The notes: a model not told the origin generated them from the sequence alone. A DNA stretch of 64,000 nt from Methylobacterium haplocladii (GCF_007992175.1 NZ_BJZT01000035.1:39531-103530); one strand, 5' to 3'; numbered from the stretch's first letter, positions 1 to 8,264 are shown. Program-made: numbers and translations.

Positions 1-761
1 CTGGCAAAACCCATGGCGATGCGCGCACGCGACCAGAGCCGGAGCTGTTCGGCGAAGCCGAGGCGTTCGGGATGTACCGTGGCGACGCCGTGGCGCGCGA
101 GCGCCTCGGTCAGCTCGATCTCGTTGACGATGGTACGGTTGCCGGAGGCGATCAGCGCCTTCGACAGCCAGACATCGGCCTGCGGCGGAGTCTCGGCGGC
201 AGCCCCGCCGAGAACATGGTCGCCGATCCTCCGCATCATCGCGTGATAGGCCGGCGAGGCGGAAAAGTTCTCGACGAAGGACGGTTCGGCGATGGTCAGC
301 GACGGAAACCGGAACGGTCCCTCGACCCGCACGAGCTGCTCGCGCCGCACGCCGAGTGCCTCCAGACAGAGCCGGATGTAGTCGATCCGAAACAGCGCCT
401 CCGGATCGTCGGTCCCGACATAGGCGATGCGGGTGGCACCGTCCGCGTGCTGTGCCAGCGCCCAGAGCCGCGCTAGAGTGCCCACCAGAAAATGCCCGAA
501 ATGGACCTGGAACAGCCCGAGCCAGAACACGTCGCCGCCCGGCATGCAGGATGACGCGGCCGGCGGCTCGATCGCGAGCGGGCCGCCGACGCTGGCGTGG
601 TCCGGGAAGGCGCGGAAGAACCCGCTGTCCTCGATCATCCGACCGGAGCGGTCGTAGATCGACCAATGGTGCAGAAACACGTCCCGGTGGCGCACGACGC
701 GCAGCGCGTCCTCGACCACGTTGCACTGGCCCCACAGGATCGGGCACTTCGCGAGCATCAT
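1..761 (-). CDS. Glycosyltransferase family 61 protein, 3' end cut by window edge
   Basis: The reading frame opens with two ATG codons and runs 253 codons to the left edge without a stop, so the C-terminus is missing. The segment FLVGTLARLWALAQHA followed by a long acidic/aromatic stretch, and a late LWSRARIAMGFAS segment, resemble the DUF563/GT61 glycosyltransferases of polysaccharide loci. Such enzymes transfer a sugar from a nucleotide donor during cell-surface glycan synthesis. It begins 2 bases after the stop of the upstream YihY-type gene on the same strand, so the two are probably co-transcribed. The family call rests on overall pattern and could be another DUF563-like protein of unknown substrate. 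Confidence 0.6.
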   Translation of the reverse strand, partial: MMLAKCPILWGQCNVVEDALRVVRHRDVFLHHWSIYDRSGRMIEDSGFFRAFPDHASVGGPLAIEPPAASSCMPGGDVFWLGLFQVHFGHFLVGTLARLWALAQHADGATRIAYVGTDDPEALFRIDYIRLCLEALGVRREQLVRVEGPFRFPSLTIAEPSFVENFSASPAYHAMMRRIGDHVLGGAAAETPPQADVWLSKALIASGNRTIVNEIELTEALARHGVATVHPERLGFAEQLRLWSRARIAMGFA

Positions 762-763
762 GG

Positions 764-1756
764 CTAGTCGGCCCGCGCGCCGGCTGCCTCGATCTGCCGC
801 GCCTTCATTCGCGCCTGGAGGCGCTGGCGGCGGGCGGCGATGACCGTGCCGTTGATCTCGCCGCCGAACAGGAACATCGCCGCGAGCCAGTAGAGGAACA
901 CCAGGAACACCATCGCCGTGGCGAGGCCGCCATAGGTCGAGACGTAGGCGTTCGAGAAGCGGTCAAGATAGAAGCCGAAGCCGAGCCCGGCGAGGAACCA
1001 AAGCACCAGCGTCACCGCGATGCCCGGCAGCACCGCGAGCAGCGGACGCCGCCCGGCCGCGACGAACTTGTGCGCGATGACGAGCACGACGGCGATCAGC
1101 AGAGCCGTGATGCCAATCCGCCCGATCGTGACGGTGAGCCCAAGGGATTCGAGTCCCGGCGCCACGAACACCGCCTGCCGCCAGAGCAGCGGCCCGAGCA
1201 CCACCAGCAGCGCGAAGGCGAGCATCGCGAAGGCGCCGCAGATCACGTAGCCGATCGATTCGAGCCGGGTCAGCCACCACGATCGCATCTCGCGCCGGCC
1301 GTAGGCGCGATTGAGGCCGACGCGTAGCGATTCGACCCCTGACGAGGAGAAGTAGAGGGCCAGCACGGCGCCGAGGGTCAGCACGCCGCCGCGCTGCTCG
1401 GTGAGCACGCGGTGGACCTCTCCGGCGATGGGATTGGCGACCTCGCGCGGCAGGGCATCGAAGAGCAGCGTGCCGGCATCGTCCGCCAGCGATTTCGAGC
1501 CGAGCAGGCCGGCGAGCGCCGCGAGCAGGATCAGAAACGGAAACAGCGAGGTCAGCAGCGAAAGCGCGATGTGGCTGGCGATGGCCCAGCCGTCATGGGC
1601 GACGAAGCGCTGGGCGGCGACGCCAGCGACGTCGAGGCTCTTGCGGAAGCGGTTCACGTTGGGGGCGGCTTCGTGCTGTCCAGGTGCCCGTGGGTGGGCT
1701 TTGTGCCGACTTACGCGGAATGAGCACCGGCCCGTCAACGTGGCAGCGAGGGGCAT
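764..1756 (-). CDS. YihY/virulence factor BrkB family membrane protein
   Basis: The 330-residue product has about six hydrophobic segments (roughly residues 60-84, 125-150, 168-195, 210-235, 240-265, 280-302). It has the family landmarks: a HDGWAIASHIALSLLTS entry to the first helix, the YFSSSGVESLRVGLNRAYG segment and the closing FLYWLAAMFLFGGEIN helix. Members were once called ribonuclease BN, but the family is a membrane protein of uncertain function. The first 33 residues are basic and atypical, so translation may start at the GTG at 1657 (VNRFRKSL). The gene directly precedes the GT61 gene and is divergent from the EamA gene. Confidence 0.85.
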   Translation of the reverse strand: MPLAATLTGRCSFRVSRHKAHPRAPGQHEAAPNVNRFRKSLDVAGVAAQRFVAHDGWAIASHIALSLLTSLFPFLILLAALAGLLGSKSLADDAGTLLFDALPREVANPIAGEVHRVLTEQRGGVLTLGAVLALYFSSSGVESLRVGLNRAYGRREMRSWWLTRLESIGYVICGAFAMLAFALLVVLGPLLWRQAVFVAPGLESLGLTVTIGRIGITALLIAVVLVIAHKFVAAGRRPLLAVLPGIAVTLVLWFLAGLGFGFYLDRFSNAYVSTYGGLATAMVFLVFLYWLAAMFLFGGEINGTVIAARRQRLQARMKARQIEAAGARAD

Positions 1757-1861
1757 TACGTTTGCCGGCCTGCGGTGGCGTCCCGGTCACAGCCCGCGCA
1801 TGCCAGACCGCCGGGCCTCGCGGTTGCATCGCCCTTTCCGGCATGGTGGAGGCCTCGGATC

Positions 1862-2743
1862 ATGCCGAGGACCTCCGCCGGGCTATACGCCGCCCTGATC
1901 CCAAGCTTGTTCGTGGTGATCTGGGCGACCGGGTTCGTCACCGCCCGGCTCGTTGCGCCGCATGCCGAGCCGCTGGCCTTCGTCGCCTTGCGCGTCGTGG
2001 CGACCGCCCTTGTGCTCGCCGCGATCGCTCGGGTCCGGCATGTACGCTGGCCCTCGGGGCGCGCGTGGTGCGATGCCTCGATCGGCGGCGTGCTGATGCA
2101 GGGCGTCTACATCGCCGGGGTATTCTGGGCCGTGCATCGCGGCCTGCCGGCCGGCATCGCCGCGCTCGTCGGCAGCCTGCAGCCGCTGCTGACCGCCGCC
2201 ATCGCCGGACCGATGCTCGGCGAGCATGTCGGCGGCCGGCGCTGGGCCGGCATCGGCGCAGGCTTTTTCGGCGCGGCCCTGGTGCTGGCGCCGAAGCTCG
2301 GCGCGGTCGACGCCTCGGGCATTCCGCCCGTGGCGCTCGGCGTCTGTCTCGGCGCGATGGCCGCGATGACCCTCGGAACGCTGTGGCAGAAGCGCACGGG
2401 CGGCGGTGTCGACCTGCTCGCCAATGCCACGATCCAGTTCACCGGCGCCTCGCTGCTGATGGTGCCGCTGGCAGCCCTGTTCGGCGAATGGCGCTTCGAT
2501 CCCGGCTGGCCGCTCGGCTTGGGCTTCGCGTGGTCCGTGTTCGGCAACTCGGTCGCCGGCATCCTGCTGCTGATGGTGCTGATCCGGCGCGGGGCGGTTG
2601 CGGGCGTCGCCTCGCTCTTCTTCCTGGTGCCGCCGGTCTCCGCCGTAATGGCCTACCTCCTCTTCGGTGAGGCGCTGAGCCCGGTGCAGATCGCGGGCAT
2701 GGCGGTGGCGGCCGGTGGTGTTGCGTTGGCCAGCCGAGGCTGA
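1862..2743 (+). CDS. EamA-family (drug/metabolite transporter superfamily) permease
   Basis: The 293-residue protein consists of two EamA repeats with about ten transmembrane helices in total. The N-terminal helix carries the typical SLFVVIWATGFVTARLVAPHAEPL signature, and the second repeat ends in FLVPPVSAVMAYLLFGEALSPVQIAGMAVAAGGV. These inner-membrane carriers export small metabolites; the substrate cannot be read from sequence. The ATG at 1862 is chosen because it sits just before the first helix; an in-frame upstream ATG at 1775 would add a basic, non-conserved leader. The mcd regulatory region begins immediately after its stop codon. Confidence 0.87.
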   Translation: MPRTSAGLYAALIPSLFVVIWATGFVTARLVAPHAEPLAFVALRVVATALVLAAIARVRHVRWPSGRAWCDASIGGVLMQGVYIAGVFWAVHRGLPAGIAALVGSLQPLLTAAIAGPMLGEHVGGRRWAGIGAGFFGAALVLAPKLGAVDASGIPPVALGVCLGAMAAMTLGTLWQKRTGGGVDLLANATIQFTGASLLMVPLAALFGEWRFDPGWPLGLGFAWSVFGNSVAGILLLMVLIRRGAVAGVASLFFLVPPVSAVMAYLLFGEALSPVQIAGMAVAAGGVALASRG

Positions 2744-2757
2744 CTGCATTTTGCATT
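2744..2757 (+). promoter_or_regulatory. CTGCATTTTGCATT motif upstream of mcd (candidate PhaR-like site)
   Basis: This 14-base string differs by one base from CTGCGTTTTGCATT on the coding strand upstream of gltA (58269-58282). It lies directly after the EamA stop and about 100 bases before the mcd start, upstream of the -10 box. It contains the near-palindrome TGCATTTTGCA. That it binds a regulator is inference from the recurrence. Confidence 0.35.
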
Positions 2758-2814
2758 CAGCTGGGATCGCGGCGCAGCCGGGCAACAAACCTCTACTGCG
2801 GCACCGATCCACCC

Positions 2815-2820
2815 TATAAT
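2815..2820 (+). promoter_or_regulatory. Consensus -10 box (TATAAT) of the mcd promoter
   Basis: A perfect TATAAT lies 38 bases before the mcd ATG. No good -35 hexamer is seen 16-18 bases upstream (the best is TCTACT at 2792-2797), which suggests an activator-dependent or extended promoter. Transcription would start near 2827. Confidence 0.55.
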
Positions 2821-2857
2821 GACCCTCAAGGATTTCATTTCACGAGAGAGTTGAGAC

Positions 2858-4543
2858 ATGGCCGCCTCCCCCGCCGTTCGCCCCGACAACGACACCCAGG
2901 ACCTCGTCGGCCTGACCCGCGATGCGGCGGACTCCGCGAAGAAGCTCGTCGCCGAGGCGACCGCGCGCGTCCGCAAGCTGATCCTGACGCCTGAGGGTAA
3001 GGTCGACGCGGCCAAGCTCGAGGCCGAGCAGCATGCCGCCCACGGCCTTGCCTGGCTTGCGACCTACGGCGAAGCGGTGCGCGAGCTCTCCGGCTACGCC
3101 GAGCGCCTGAAGTCCGAGGGCCGGCTCGGCGAGACCGAGATCCTCCTCGTGAAGATCGGCGCCGGCGAATATCTCGACCAGATGTTCGGCGGCATTCCGA
3201 TGAGCCAGGGCGAGATGGTGCGCCCGACCTCGTCCCTCGGCTTCCAGCAGAGCGAACTCGCGCAGTACCGCACAGAGGCGGTCGAGGCTGTGATCGCCGA
3301 CGGCAACACGGCGGCCAACCGGAAGGCGCTCGTCGCCAAGATCCGCGAAGGCTCGGGCTCTGCCACGATCGGCGATTCCGGTCTCGACGAGGACATGGAG
3401 GCTATCCGCTCCGAGATGCGCCGCTTCGGCAAGGCCGAGGTGGTCGACCAGGCGCACGAGTGGCACCTGAAGAACGACTACATCCCGATGGAGATCGTGG
3501 AGAAGATGGCCGAGCTCGGCGTCTTCGGACTGACGATCCCCGAGGAATACGGCGGCATGGGCCTTCCGAAGATCTCGATGTGCGTCGTCTCCGAGGAACT
3601 GTCGCGCGCCTATATTGGCGTCGGCTCGCTCGGCACCCGCACCGAGATCGCGGCCGAGCTGATCCTCGGCGGCGGCACCGAGGAGCAGAAGCAGCGCTTC
3701 CTGCCGAAGCTCGCCTCCGGCGAGATCCTGCCCACCGCCGTCTTCACCGAGCCGAACACGGGGTCCGACCTCGCCTCGCTCCGCACCCGCGGCACGAAGG
3801 AGGGCGATGTCTGGAAGATCAACGGCAACAAGACCTGGATCACGCACCCCGTGCGTGCCGACATCATGACGGTGCTGGTGCGCACCAAGCCCGAGGAGAA
3901 GGGCCATCGCGGCCTCTCCATGCTCATCGCCGAGAAGCCGCGCGGCACCGACGAGGAGCCCTTCCCGGTGGAGGGTCTGTCCGGCGGCGAGATCCACGTA
4001 CTCGGCTATCGCGGCATGAAGGAATACGAGCTGTCCTTCGAGGACTTCTCGGTTCCCGGCAACAACCTGCTCGGCGACGTCGAGGGCAAGGGCTTTGCCC
4101 AGCTCATGCAGACCTTCGAATCCGCCCGCATCCAGACCGCGGCCCGTGCCATCGGCGTCGCCCAGTCGGCGCTTGATGTCGGCCTGCGCTACGCCGAGGA
4201 GCGGGTGCAGTTCGGCAAGCCGCTGGTCGAGTTTCCCCGCGTCGCCGACAAGCTCGCGATGATGGCGGTGGAGATCAACATCGCCCGCCAGCTCACCTAC
4301 TTCTCCGCCCGGGAGAAGGACGAGGGCAAGCGCTGCGATCTCGAAGCCGGTATGGCTAAGCTCCTCGGTGCCCGCGTCGCCTGGGCGGCCGCCGACAACG
4401 CCCTGCAGATCCACGGCGGCAACGGCTTCGCGCTCGAGTATCAGGTGAGCCGCCTGCTCTGCGACGCCCGCATCCTCTCGATCTTCGAAGGCGCCGCCGA
4501 GATTCAGGCGCAGGTGATCGCGCGGCGGTTGTTGGAGCAGTAA
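2858..4543 (+). CDS. mcd: Methylsuccinyl-CoA dehydrogenase (ethylmalonyl-CoA pathway)
   Basis: This 561-residue FAD-dependent acyl-CoA dehydrogenase oxidises (2S)-methylsuccinyl-CoA to mesaconyl-CoA, passing electrons to ETF. The extra N-terminal domain of about 150 residues before the dehydrogenase core separates Mcd from ordinary acyl-CoA dehydrogenases of about 380 residues. The core shows the FTEPNTGSDLASL FAD-contact segment, KTWITH, the RIQTAARAIGVAQSALD helix, QIHGGNGFALEYQVSRLLCDAR, and the IFEGAAEIQ segment near the C-terminus. In methylotrophs this step helps regenerate glyoxylate from acetyl-CoA. The ATG at 2858 follows a GAGAGAG purine tract. The epimerase of the same pathway is encoded at 42622 in this window. 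Confidence 0.93.
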   Translation: MAASPAVRPDNDTQDLVGLTRDAADSAKKLVAEATARVRKLILTPEGKVDAAKLEAEQHAAHGLAWLATYGEAVRELSGYAERLKSEGRLGETEILLVKIGAGEYLDQMFGGIPMSQGEMVRPTSSLGFQQSELAQYRTEAVEAVIADGNTAANRKALVAKIREGSGSATIGDSGLDEDMEAIRSEMRRFGKAEVVDQAHEWHLKNDYIPMEIVEKMAELGVFGLTIPEEYGGMGLPKISMCVVSEELSRAYIGVGSLGTRTEIAAELILGGGTEEQKQRFLPKLASGEILPTAVFTEPNTGSDLASLRTRGTKEGDVWKINGNKTWITHPVRADIMTVLVRTKPEEKGHRGLSMLIAEKPRGTDEEPFPVEGLSGGEIHVLGYRGMKEYELSFEDFSVPGNNLLGDVEGKGFAQLMQTFESARIQTAARAIGVAQSALDVGLRYAEERVQFGKPLVEFPRVADKLAMMAVEINIARQLTYFSAREKDEGKRCDLEAGMAKLLGARVAWAAADNALQIHGGNGFALEYQVSRLLCDARILSIFEGAAEIQAQVIARRLLEQ

Positions 4544-4575
4544 GCGGCCCGAGAGACGCGACGTCGAACGAAAAG

Positions 4576-4602
4576 CGCCGGGGTATCCACCCCGGCGTTT
4601 TT
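4576..4602. terminator. Bidirectional rho-independent terminator
   Basis: A perfect 8-bp stem CGCCGGGG / CCCCGGCG encloses a 6-base loop. It is followed by five T on the plus strand and preceded by four A, so it can terminate both mcd and the convergent small gene at 4624-4818. Confidence 0.85.
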
Positions 4603-4623
4603 CGTCTGGTACCAAGGTCTGGG

Positions 4624-4818
4624 CTACTTCGTGATCTTCACCGAGACCGGGTCGCTCGAAGGAAACGTTTCCTCGAGGGCCTCGTCGAGGCGGTCTTCCA
4701 TCTTGCCTTGCGTGTTGGCGGCATTGGACTTGTCGCCCGTCGGTGTGTCGCTCGGACGCTTGCCGTGCTCGTCGGCCTTATTGTTGCCGGCCGGATCCTT
4801 GGCTGTCGTCTCGGACAT
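4624..4818 (-). CDS. Small acidic hydrophilic protein with LDEALEETFPSSDPVSV motif
   Basis: The 64-residue product is hydrophilic and rich in Lys, Asp, Glu and Asn, and lacks a signal peptide or membrane segment. It ends in a conserved-looking block, LDEALEETFPSSDPVSVKI. Short proteins ending in this type of block recur in Rhizobiales, and I know of no assigned function. It lies 53 bases downstream of the GT4 gene on the same strand and ends at the shared bidirectional terminator. The disordered N-terminal half resembles stress-associated hydrophilic proteins, but that is only a compositional impression. Confidence 0.7.
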   Translation of the reverse strand: MSETTAKDPAGNNKADEHGKRPSDTPTGDKSNAANTQGKMEDRLDEALEETFPSSDPVSVKITK

Positions 4819-4871
4819 GTCGGTCGCTCGCTACTCTGAGGCCGCACCTGAATCGCGGTGCGCGTGCCCCC

Positions 4872-6170
4872 TCAACGCAGCGCGTGGGGCGGTGTTTCCG
4901 TGCCGATCGGCGGTGGACGGCGGACGGGTGCCGCGGCGTTGCCCCGGCGCTGGCCCACGGCCTCGCGGGCCACGCGCTCGTAGACCTGCTCCAGCCGGTC
5001 GAGATGGGCATCGACACTGAGCGGGCCGGACCAGTAGCGCTCGTGCGCCTGCCGGCTCAGCCGGTCGGCCAGCGCGTCGTCCTTCAGCCGAGACAGATGC
5101 GCCGCGAGCGCAGCCGGATCGCCCGAGCGGAACCAGAAGCCGTTCTCGCCGTCCTCGATCGCCTCGCGGCCGGCACAGGCATCGCTCACGATCACCGGGC
5201 AGCCGACGGCCAGCGCCTCGTAGACGGTGAGCGGCTGGCCCTCGTACCAGATGCTCGGGAACACCAGCGCGCGGGCCTCCCGCATCAGTGCTTGCACCGC
5301 CTCCGGCTGCTTCCAGCCGAGCATGAGGCTCTCGGGGTAGCGCGCCTTGAGATCGGCGGCGCTCGGCCCGTCGCCGACGAAGACCGGCCGCACTCCGGCC
5401 CGGCGCGCCGCTTCCGCGAAGATCGGCGCGCCCTTCTCGGTAGAGATGCGGCCGACGAACAGGAAGTCGCCGGGCGGCCCGGAGCGGGGCGGGGCCTGGG
5501 CCACCGAGATCGGGTTGTCGACGCGGTGAAACACCGTCGTTCCGGGTAGCAGAGGCGCGATCACGCGCTCCTGCAAGGCGCTGATCGTGATCACGTGGCG
5601 AAACAAGTCGGGCAGGCGGGCCACATGGTCGAGCCCGGCATGGCGCACGACCCGCAGCAGCTTGCGTGGGTAAGAACGCGCGTCGCAATTCGTGCCGAGG
5701 CAGGAGAGCGACATCGGCGTGCGGTGGCAGATCGTTTCCGCCGGGTAGTCGTAGAAGCCGCCATTGGGACAGACCAGAAAGAACTCGTGCATCGTGTAGA
5801 GGCACGGTAGGCCCGATGCCCGGATCGGCAGGCCGATCGAAGGCGACAGCGACTTGGCGAAGGCGTGGACATGCACCAGCGTGTCGGCCGAATCATAGTG
5901 CCGCAGCTCCTTGGCGAGGGCGGCGGCGGCCTTGCGGTTCCAGATCGCCTGGGTCGCGAAGGCGAGCTTGTTCGTGGTGGAGGCGATGTCGTCCTGCCCG
6001 AGGCAGACGACGCGGATGCCGGCCGGCGCGAGCCGCGGATCGACCGGGCCGACGGCCGCAAAGACCGTGACGGCGTGCCCCCGCGATCGCAGCCCCAACG
6101 CCGAGTCGAGGGCGACTTTCGCCTGCCCTCCATTGATGTGGGCGTGATCGAGAACCAGGACGACACGCAC
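4872..6170 (-). CDS. GT4-family glycosyltransferase (GT-B fold)
   Basis: The 432-residue protein has an N-terminal Rossmann-like domain with the acceptor-side motif GGQAKVALDSALGLRSRGH. The C-terminal donor domain starts at FLFVGRISTEKGAPIFAEAA. The EX7E-type motif EGQPLTVYE, followed by ALAVGCPVIVSD, is characteristic of retaining GT4 enzymes using nucleotide sugars. It is probably cytoplasmic and works in exopolysaccharide or O-antigen synthesis; donor and acceptor are unknown. It is divergent from a paralogue of equal length at 6287 and shares its unusual cysteine-containing central block (HEFFLVCPNGGFYDYP here, HDYFLACPNGLYYRFD there). Confidence 0.88.
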   Translation of the reverse strand: MRVVLVLDHAHINGGQAKVALDSALGLRSRGHAVTVFAAVGPVDPRLAPAGIRVVCLGQDDIASTTNKLAFATQAIWNRKAAAALAKELRHYDSADTLVHVHAFAKSLSPSIGLPIRASGLPCLYTMHEFFLVCPNGGFYDYPAETICHRTPMSLSCLGTNCDARSYPRKLLRVVRHAGLDHVARLPDLFRHVITISALQERVIAPLLPGTTVFHRVDNPISVAQAPPRSGPPGDFLFVGRISTEKGAPIFAEAARRAGVRPVFVGDGPSAADLKARYPESLMLGWKQPEAVQALMREARALVFPSIWYEGQPLTVYEALAVGCPVIVSDACAGREAIEDGENGFWFRSGDPAALAAHLSRLKDDALADRLSRQAHERYWSGPLSVDAHLDRLEQVYERVAREAVGQRRGNAAAPVRRPPPIGTETPPHALR

Positions 6171-6286
6171 GACGGCAGCCGATCATTCCGGAAGAAGTCG
6201 ATCATCTTTACCGGTCGGCAGTTGATCGCGCGTAAACCCGGAGACGATCCGGGCCACGCTACGCCCGGCGACCGGGGCACCCTGCC

Positions 6287-7585
6287 ATGCATGTCGTGAT
6301 CCTCGCCGAATTCGCCGTGGCCAGCGGTGGCGCGGAGAAGGTCGCCGTGGAATCGGCCCGCGGCTTGGCGGAGGCCGGCATCGCCGTCAGCTTCATCCAG
6401 GCGATCGACGGGCCGGCCGACGCGCTGCTCGACCATCCCCGGATCCACCGAATCGGGCTCGGCCTCGACGACGTCTGGTCGCTGCCGGCCTGGAAGGGTG
6501 CGGTCACCGGCATCTGGCACGCCGAGGCCGCCCGCCGGCTCGCCACCACCCTCGACGCGCTGCCTGTGACGCCCAACTGCATCCACCTGCACCAATGGAC
6601 CCGCGCGCTGTCGCCGGCGGTGCTCCCGGTGCTGCTGGCGCGCGGCGTACCGGTAGCGTTGACCCTCCACGACTACTTCCTGGCCTGCCCGAACGGGCTC
6701 TACTACCGTTTCGACCAGGCCGAGCCCTGCACGTTGAAGCCGCTGTCAGCGTCCTGCGTCACCGCCGCCTGCGATCCGAAGAGCCGGCTGCACAAGCTCG
6801 TGCGCGTCGCCCGCTCGGCCGCGATGCGAACCGCGATCGGCGCCGGGCGCCTCGACGTCATCCATGTCTGCGACGCGAGCGTCGGGCGGGCCGGCGCGCT
6901 GCTCGCCGGCTTCGACCTACGGCATCATCGCCTCGACAATCCGGTGCGTACGCCGAAGGGACCGCCGGCCGATCCGGCCAAGGGCGACGCCATCGCCTAT
7001 GTCGGCCGCCTGACGCGGGAGAAGGGCGCAGACCTCGTGGCCGATGCGGCGCGGCAGGCTGGGATTCCGGCGCTCTTCATCGGGGCCGGTCCGCTGGAAG
7101 CGCGTCTGCGGGCGACGCCCGGCGTCGAAGTGCTCGGCTGGCGGAGCCCGGCGGAGGTCGAGGCGATCCTGCGCAGCCGCGCCCGCGCCGTCTGCGCGCC
7201 CTCGCGCTGGTACGAGACCGGTCCGCTCACGATCTACGAGGCGCTTGCCGCCGGCATCCCGGCGATTGCCTCGACGCATTCAGGCGCGTCCGAAAAGGTC
7301 GAGGATGGGGTGAGCGGGTTTGCCGTCGCACCGGATGTCGCGGCACTCGCGGCTGCCTTCGCGCGAATCACCGACGATGAAATGGTGCAACGCACAGGCC
7401 AAGCGGCCCACGAACGCTATTGGGCTGCCCCGATGACGCTGACGGCGCATGCCGCCGGCCTGATTCGAATCTACGAAACAATGATGCGTGGCATTGCACC
7501 GAAGCTCAGTGGTGCCGCTTCGGATCCCGCATTCAATCTCGCGGCGGGGTGCCAGAGGGCGGAGACGAATTTATCGCTACGCTGA
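6287..7585 (+). CDS. GT4-family glycosyltransferase, paralogue of the divergent neighbour
   Basis: The 432-residue protein has the same layout as the 4872-6170 gene: GGAEKVAVESARGLAEAG near the N-terminus, HDYFLACPNGLYYRFD with nearby cysteines (CTLKPLSASC, CDPKSRLHKLVRVARSA) in the middle, IAYVGRLTREKGADLVADAA opening the donor domain, and the EX7E-type ETGPLTIYEALAAGIPAIAS. The pair probably arose by duplication and inversion and may add successive sugars to one glycan. The two genes are separated by 116 bases that must hold both promoters; no strong consensus boxes are visible there. Confidence 0.88.
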   Translation: MHVVILAEFAVASGGAEKVAVESARGLAEAGIAVSFIQAIDGPADALLDHPRIHRIGLGLDDVWSLPAWKGAVTGIWHAEAARRLATTLDALPVTPNCIHLHQWTRALSPAVLPVLLARGVPVALTLHDYFLACPNGLYYRFDQAEPCTLKPLSASCVTAACDPKSRLHKLVRVARSAAMRTAIGAGRLDVIHVCDASVGRAGALLAGFDLRHHRLDNPVRTPKGPPADPAKGDAIAYVGRLTREKGADLVADAARQAGIPALFIGAGPLEARLRATPGVEVLGWRSPAEVEAILRSRARAVCAPSRWYETGPLTIYEALAAGIPAIASTHSGASEKVEDGVSGFAVAPDVAALAAAFARITDDEMVQRTGQAAHERYWAAPMTLTAHAAGLIRIYETMMRGIAPKLSGAASDPAFNLAAGCQRAETNLSLR

Positions 7586-7637
7586 CAGTTGCCGGCTACT
7601 GTCATCTCTTCGATCTGCATGTTTGACCGCCGGCAGC

Positions 7638-7654
7638 GCAGGCTGCTAGCCTGC
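7638..7654. repeat. Perfect inverted repeat downstream of GT4 gene
   Basis: Arms GCAGGCT and AGCCTGC are separated by 3 bases. There is no T-tract, so it is not a classical terminator. It could be an RNA hairpin or an operator of the downstream phasin gene. Confidence 0.4.
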
Positions 7655-7728
7655 AAGTGGGCGAATTCGGTTCCACATCAATTGCATGGTCGCTCGGGAC
7701 AGGTCGCGAAGGCCCTCTTGAATCGGTC

Positions 7729-7757
7729 TTGACTTCCATATTGCACTGCAACATATC
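7729..7757 (+). promoter_or_regulatory. Phasin promoter with TTGCACTGCAACA operator candidate in the spacer
   Basis: A TTGACT -35 hexamer (7729-7734) and a CATATC -10-like hexamer (7752-7757) are 17 bases apart. The near-palindrome TTGCACTGCAACA (7741-7753) fills most of the spacer, the usual place for a repressor site. PhaR-type repressors of PHB-granule genes in alphaproteobacteria bind TGC...GCA-type sites. Binding here is inferred. Confidence 0.5.
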
Positions 7758-7817
7758 TCCACCTGTCGGACGCGACGAGTCGCCGTGGGCCGACCGAATT
7801 CCACAGGAGAGATTGCT

Positions 7818-8171
7818 TTGGCTACGCAAGGTTTCGAGATCCCGACCGAGTTCCGCGATTTTGCCGATAAGAGCGTCGATCAGGCCCGCAACGCCTTCGG
7901 CAGCTTCCTGAGCGGTGCCGTGAAGACGTCCGAGCAGCTGCAGAGCACCGGCGTCAACGTTCAGTCGACCGTGCACGCCGCCGTGCTCAAGGGCATCGAC
8001 CATGCCCAGACGAACGCGAACGCCACCTTCGACTTCACGCAGAAGCTCGTTCGTGCCCGCGACCTCCGCGAGGCCTTCGAGATCCAGTCCGAATACGTGA
8101 AGTCCCAGTTCGCCGCCCTCCAGGCGCAGGCGAAGGACTACGGCGCGCTGGCCCAGAAGGCCGCGCATTAA
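7818..8171 (+). CDS. Phasin (PHB-granule-associated protein)
   Basis: The 117-residue, all-helical amphipathic protein has the phasin-2 pattern: FADKSVDQARNAFGSFLSGA, then repeated Ala/Gln heptads, then the closing EIQSEYVKSQFAALQAQAKDYGALAQKAA block. Phasins coat polyhydroxybutyrate granules and limit their size. Translation is assigned to the TTG at 7818 because a GGAGAG ribosome site sits 6 bases before it; the in-frame ATG at 7785 lies upstream of that site. Its size of roughly 12 kDa is compatible with the Gap11 phasin described in Methylobacterium extorquens, but identity cannot be confirmed here. Confidence 0.9.
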   Translation: MATQGFEIPTEFRDFADKSVDQARNAFGSFLSGAVKTSEQLQSTGVNVQSTVHAAVLKGIDHAQTNANATFDFTQKLVRARDLREAFEIQSEYVKSQFAALQAQAKDYGALAQKAAH

Positions 8172-8264
8172 GGCGCTTCGCGCCTGACGGGTCCGCTCGA
8201 TCGATCGGACCCGTAAGACAGAGCATCTCCCGGCGAACCCGCGACCGGTCCGGCCGCGGGTTCG
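8171..8264 (+). other. Three consecutive hairpins between the phasin genes
   Basis: Right after the phasin stop lie AGGCGC/GCGCCT (8171-8185), ACGGGTCCG/CGGACCCGT (8187-8214) and CGAACCCGCG/CGCGGGTTCG (8234-8264), all perfect stems. None has a T-tract. They could stabilise the phasin mRNA 3' end or attenuate read-through into the next gene. Confidence 0.5.

Noticed and set aside
1143..1162. tRNA-like GATTCGAGTC segment
   Set aside because: No cloverleaf forms around it and it lies in the YihY coding region.
356..1327. Long plus-strand ORF (323 codons)
   Set aside because: It is antisense to the YihY and GT61 genes, has Arg/Gly/Glu-rich shadow composition and no family features.
2840..4615. 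591-codon minus-strand ORF
   Set aside because: It is the antisense shadow of mcd, whose sense product is fully conserved-like.
7785..7817. ATG at 7785 as the phasin start
   Set aside because: It lies upstream of the GGAGAG ribosome site, which is properly spaced for TTG at 7818.
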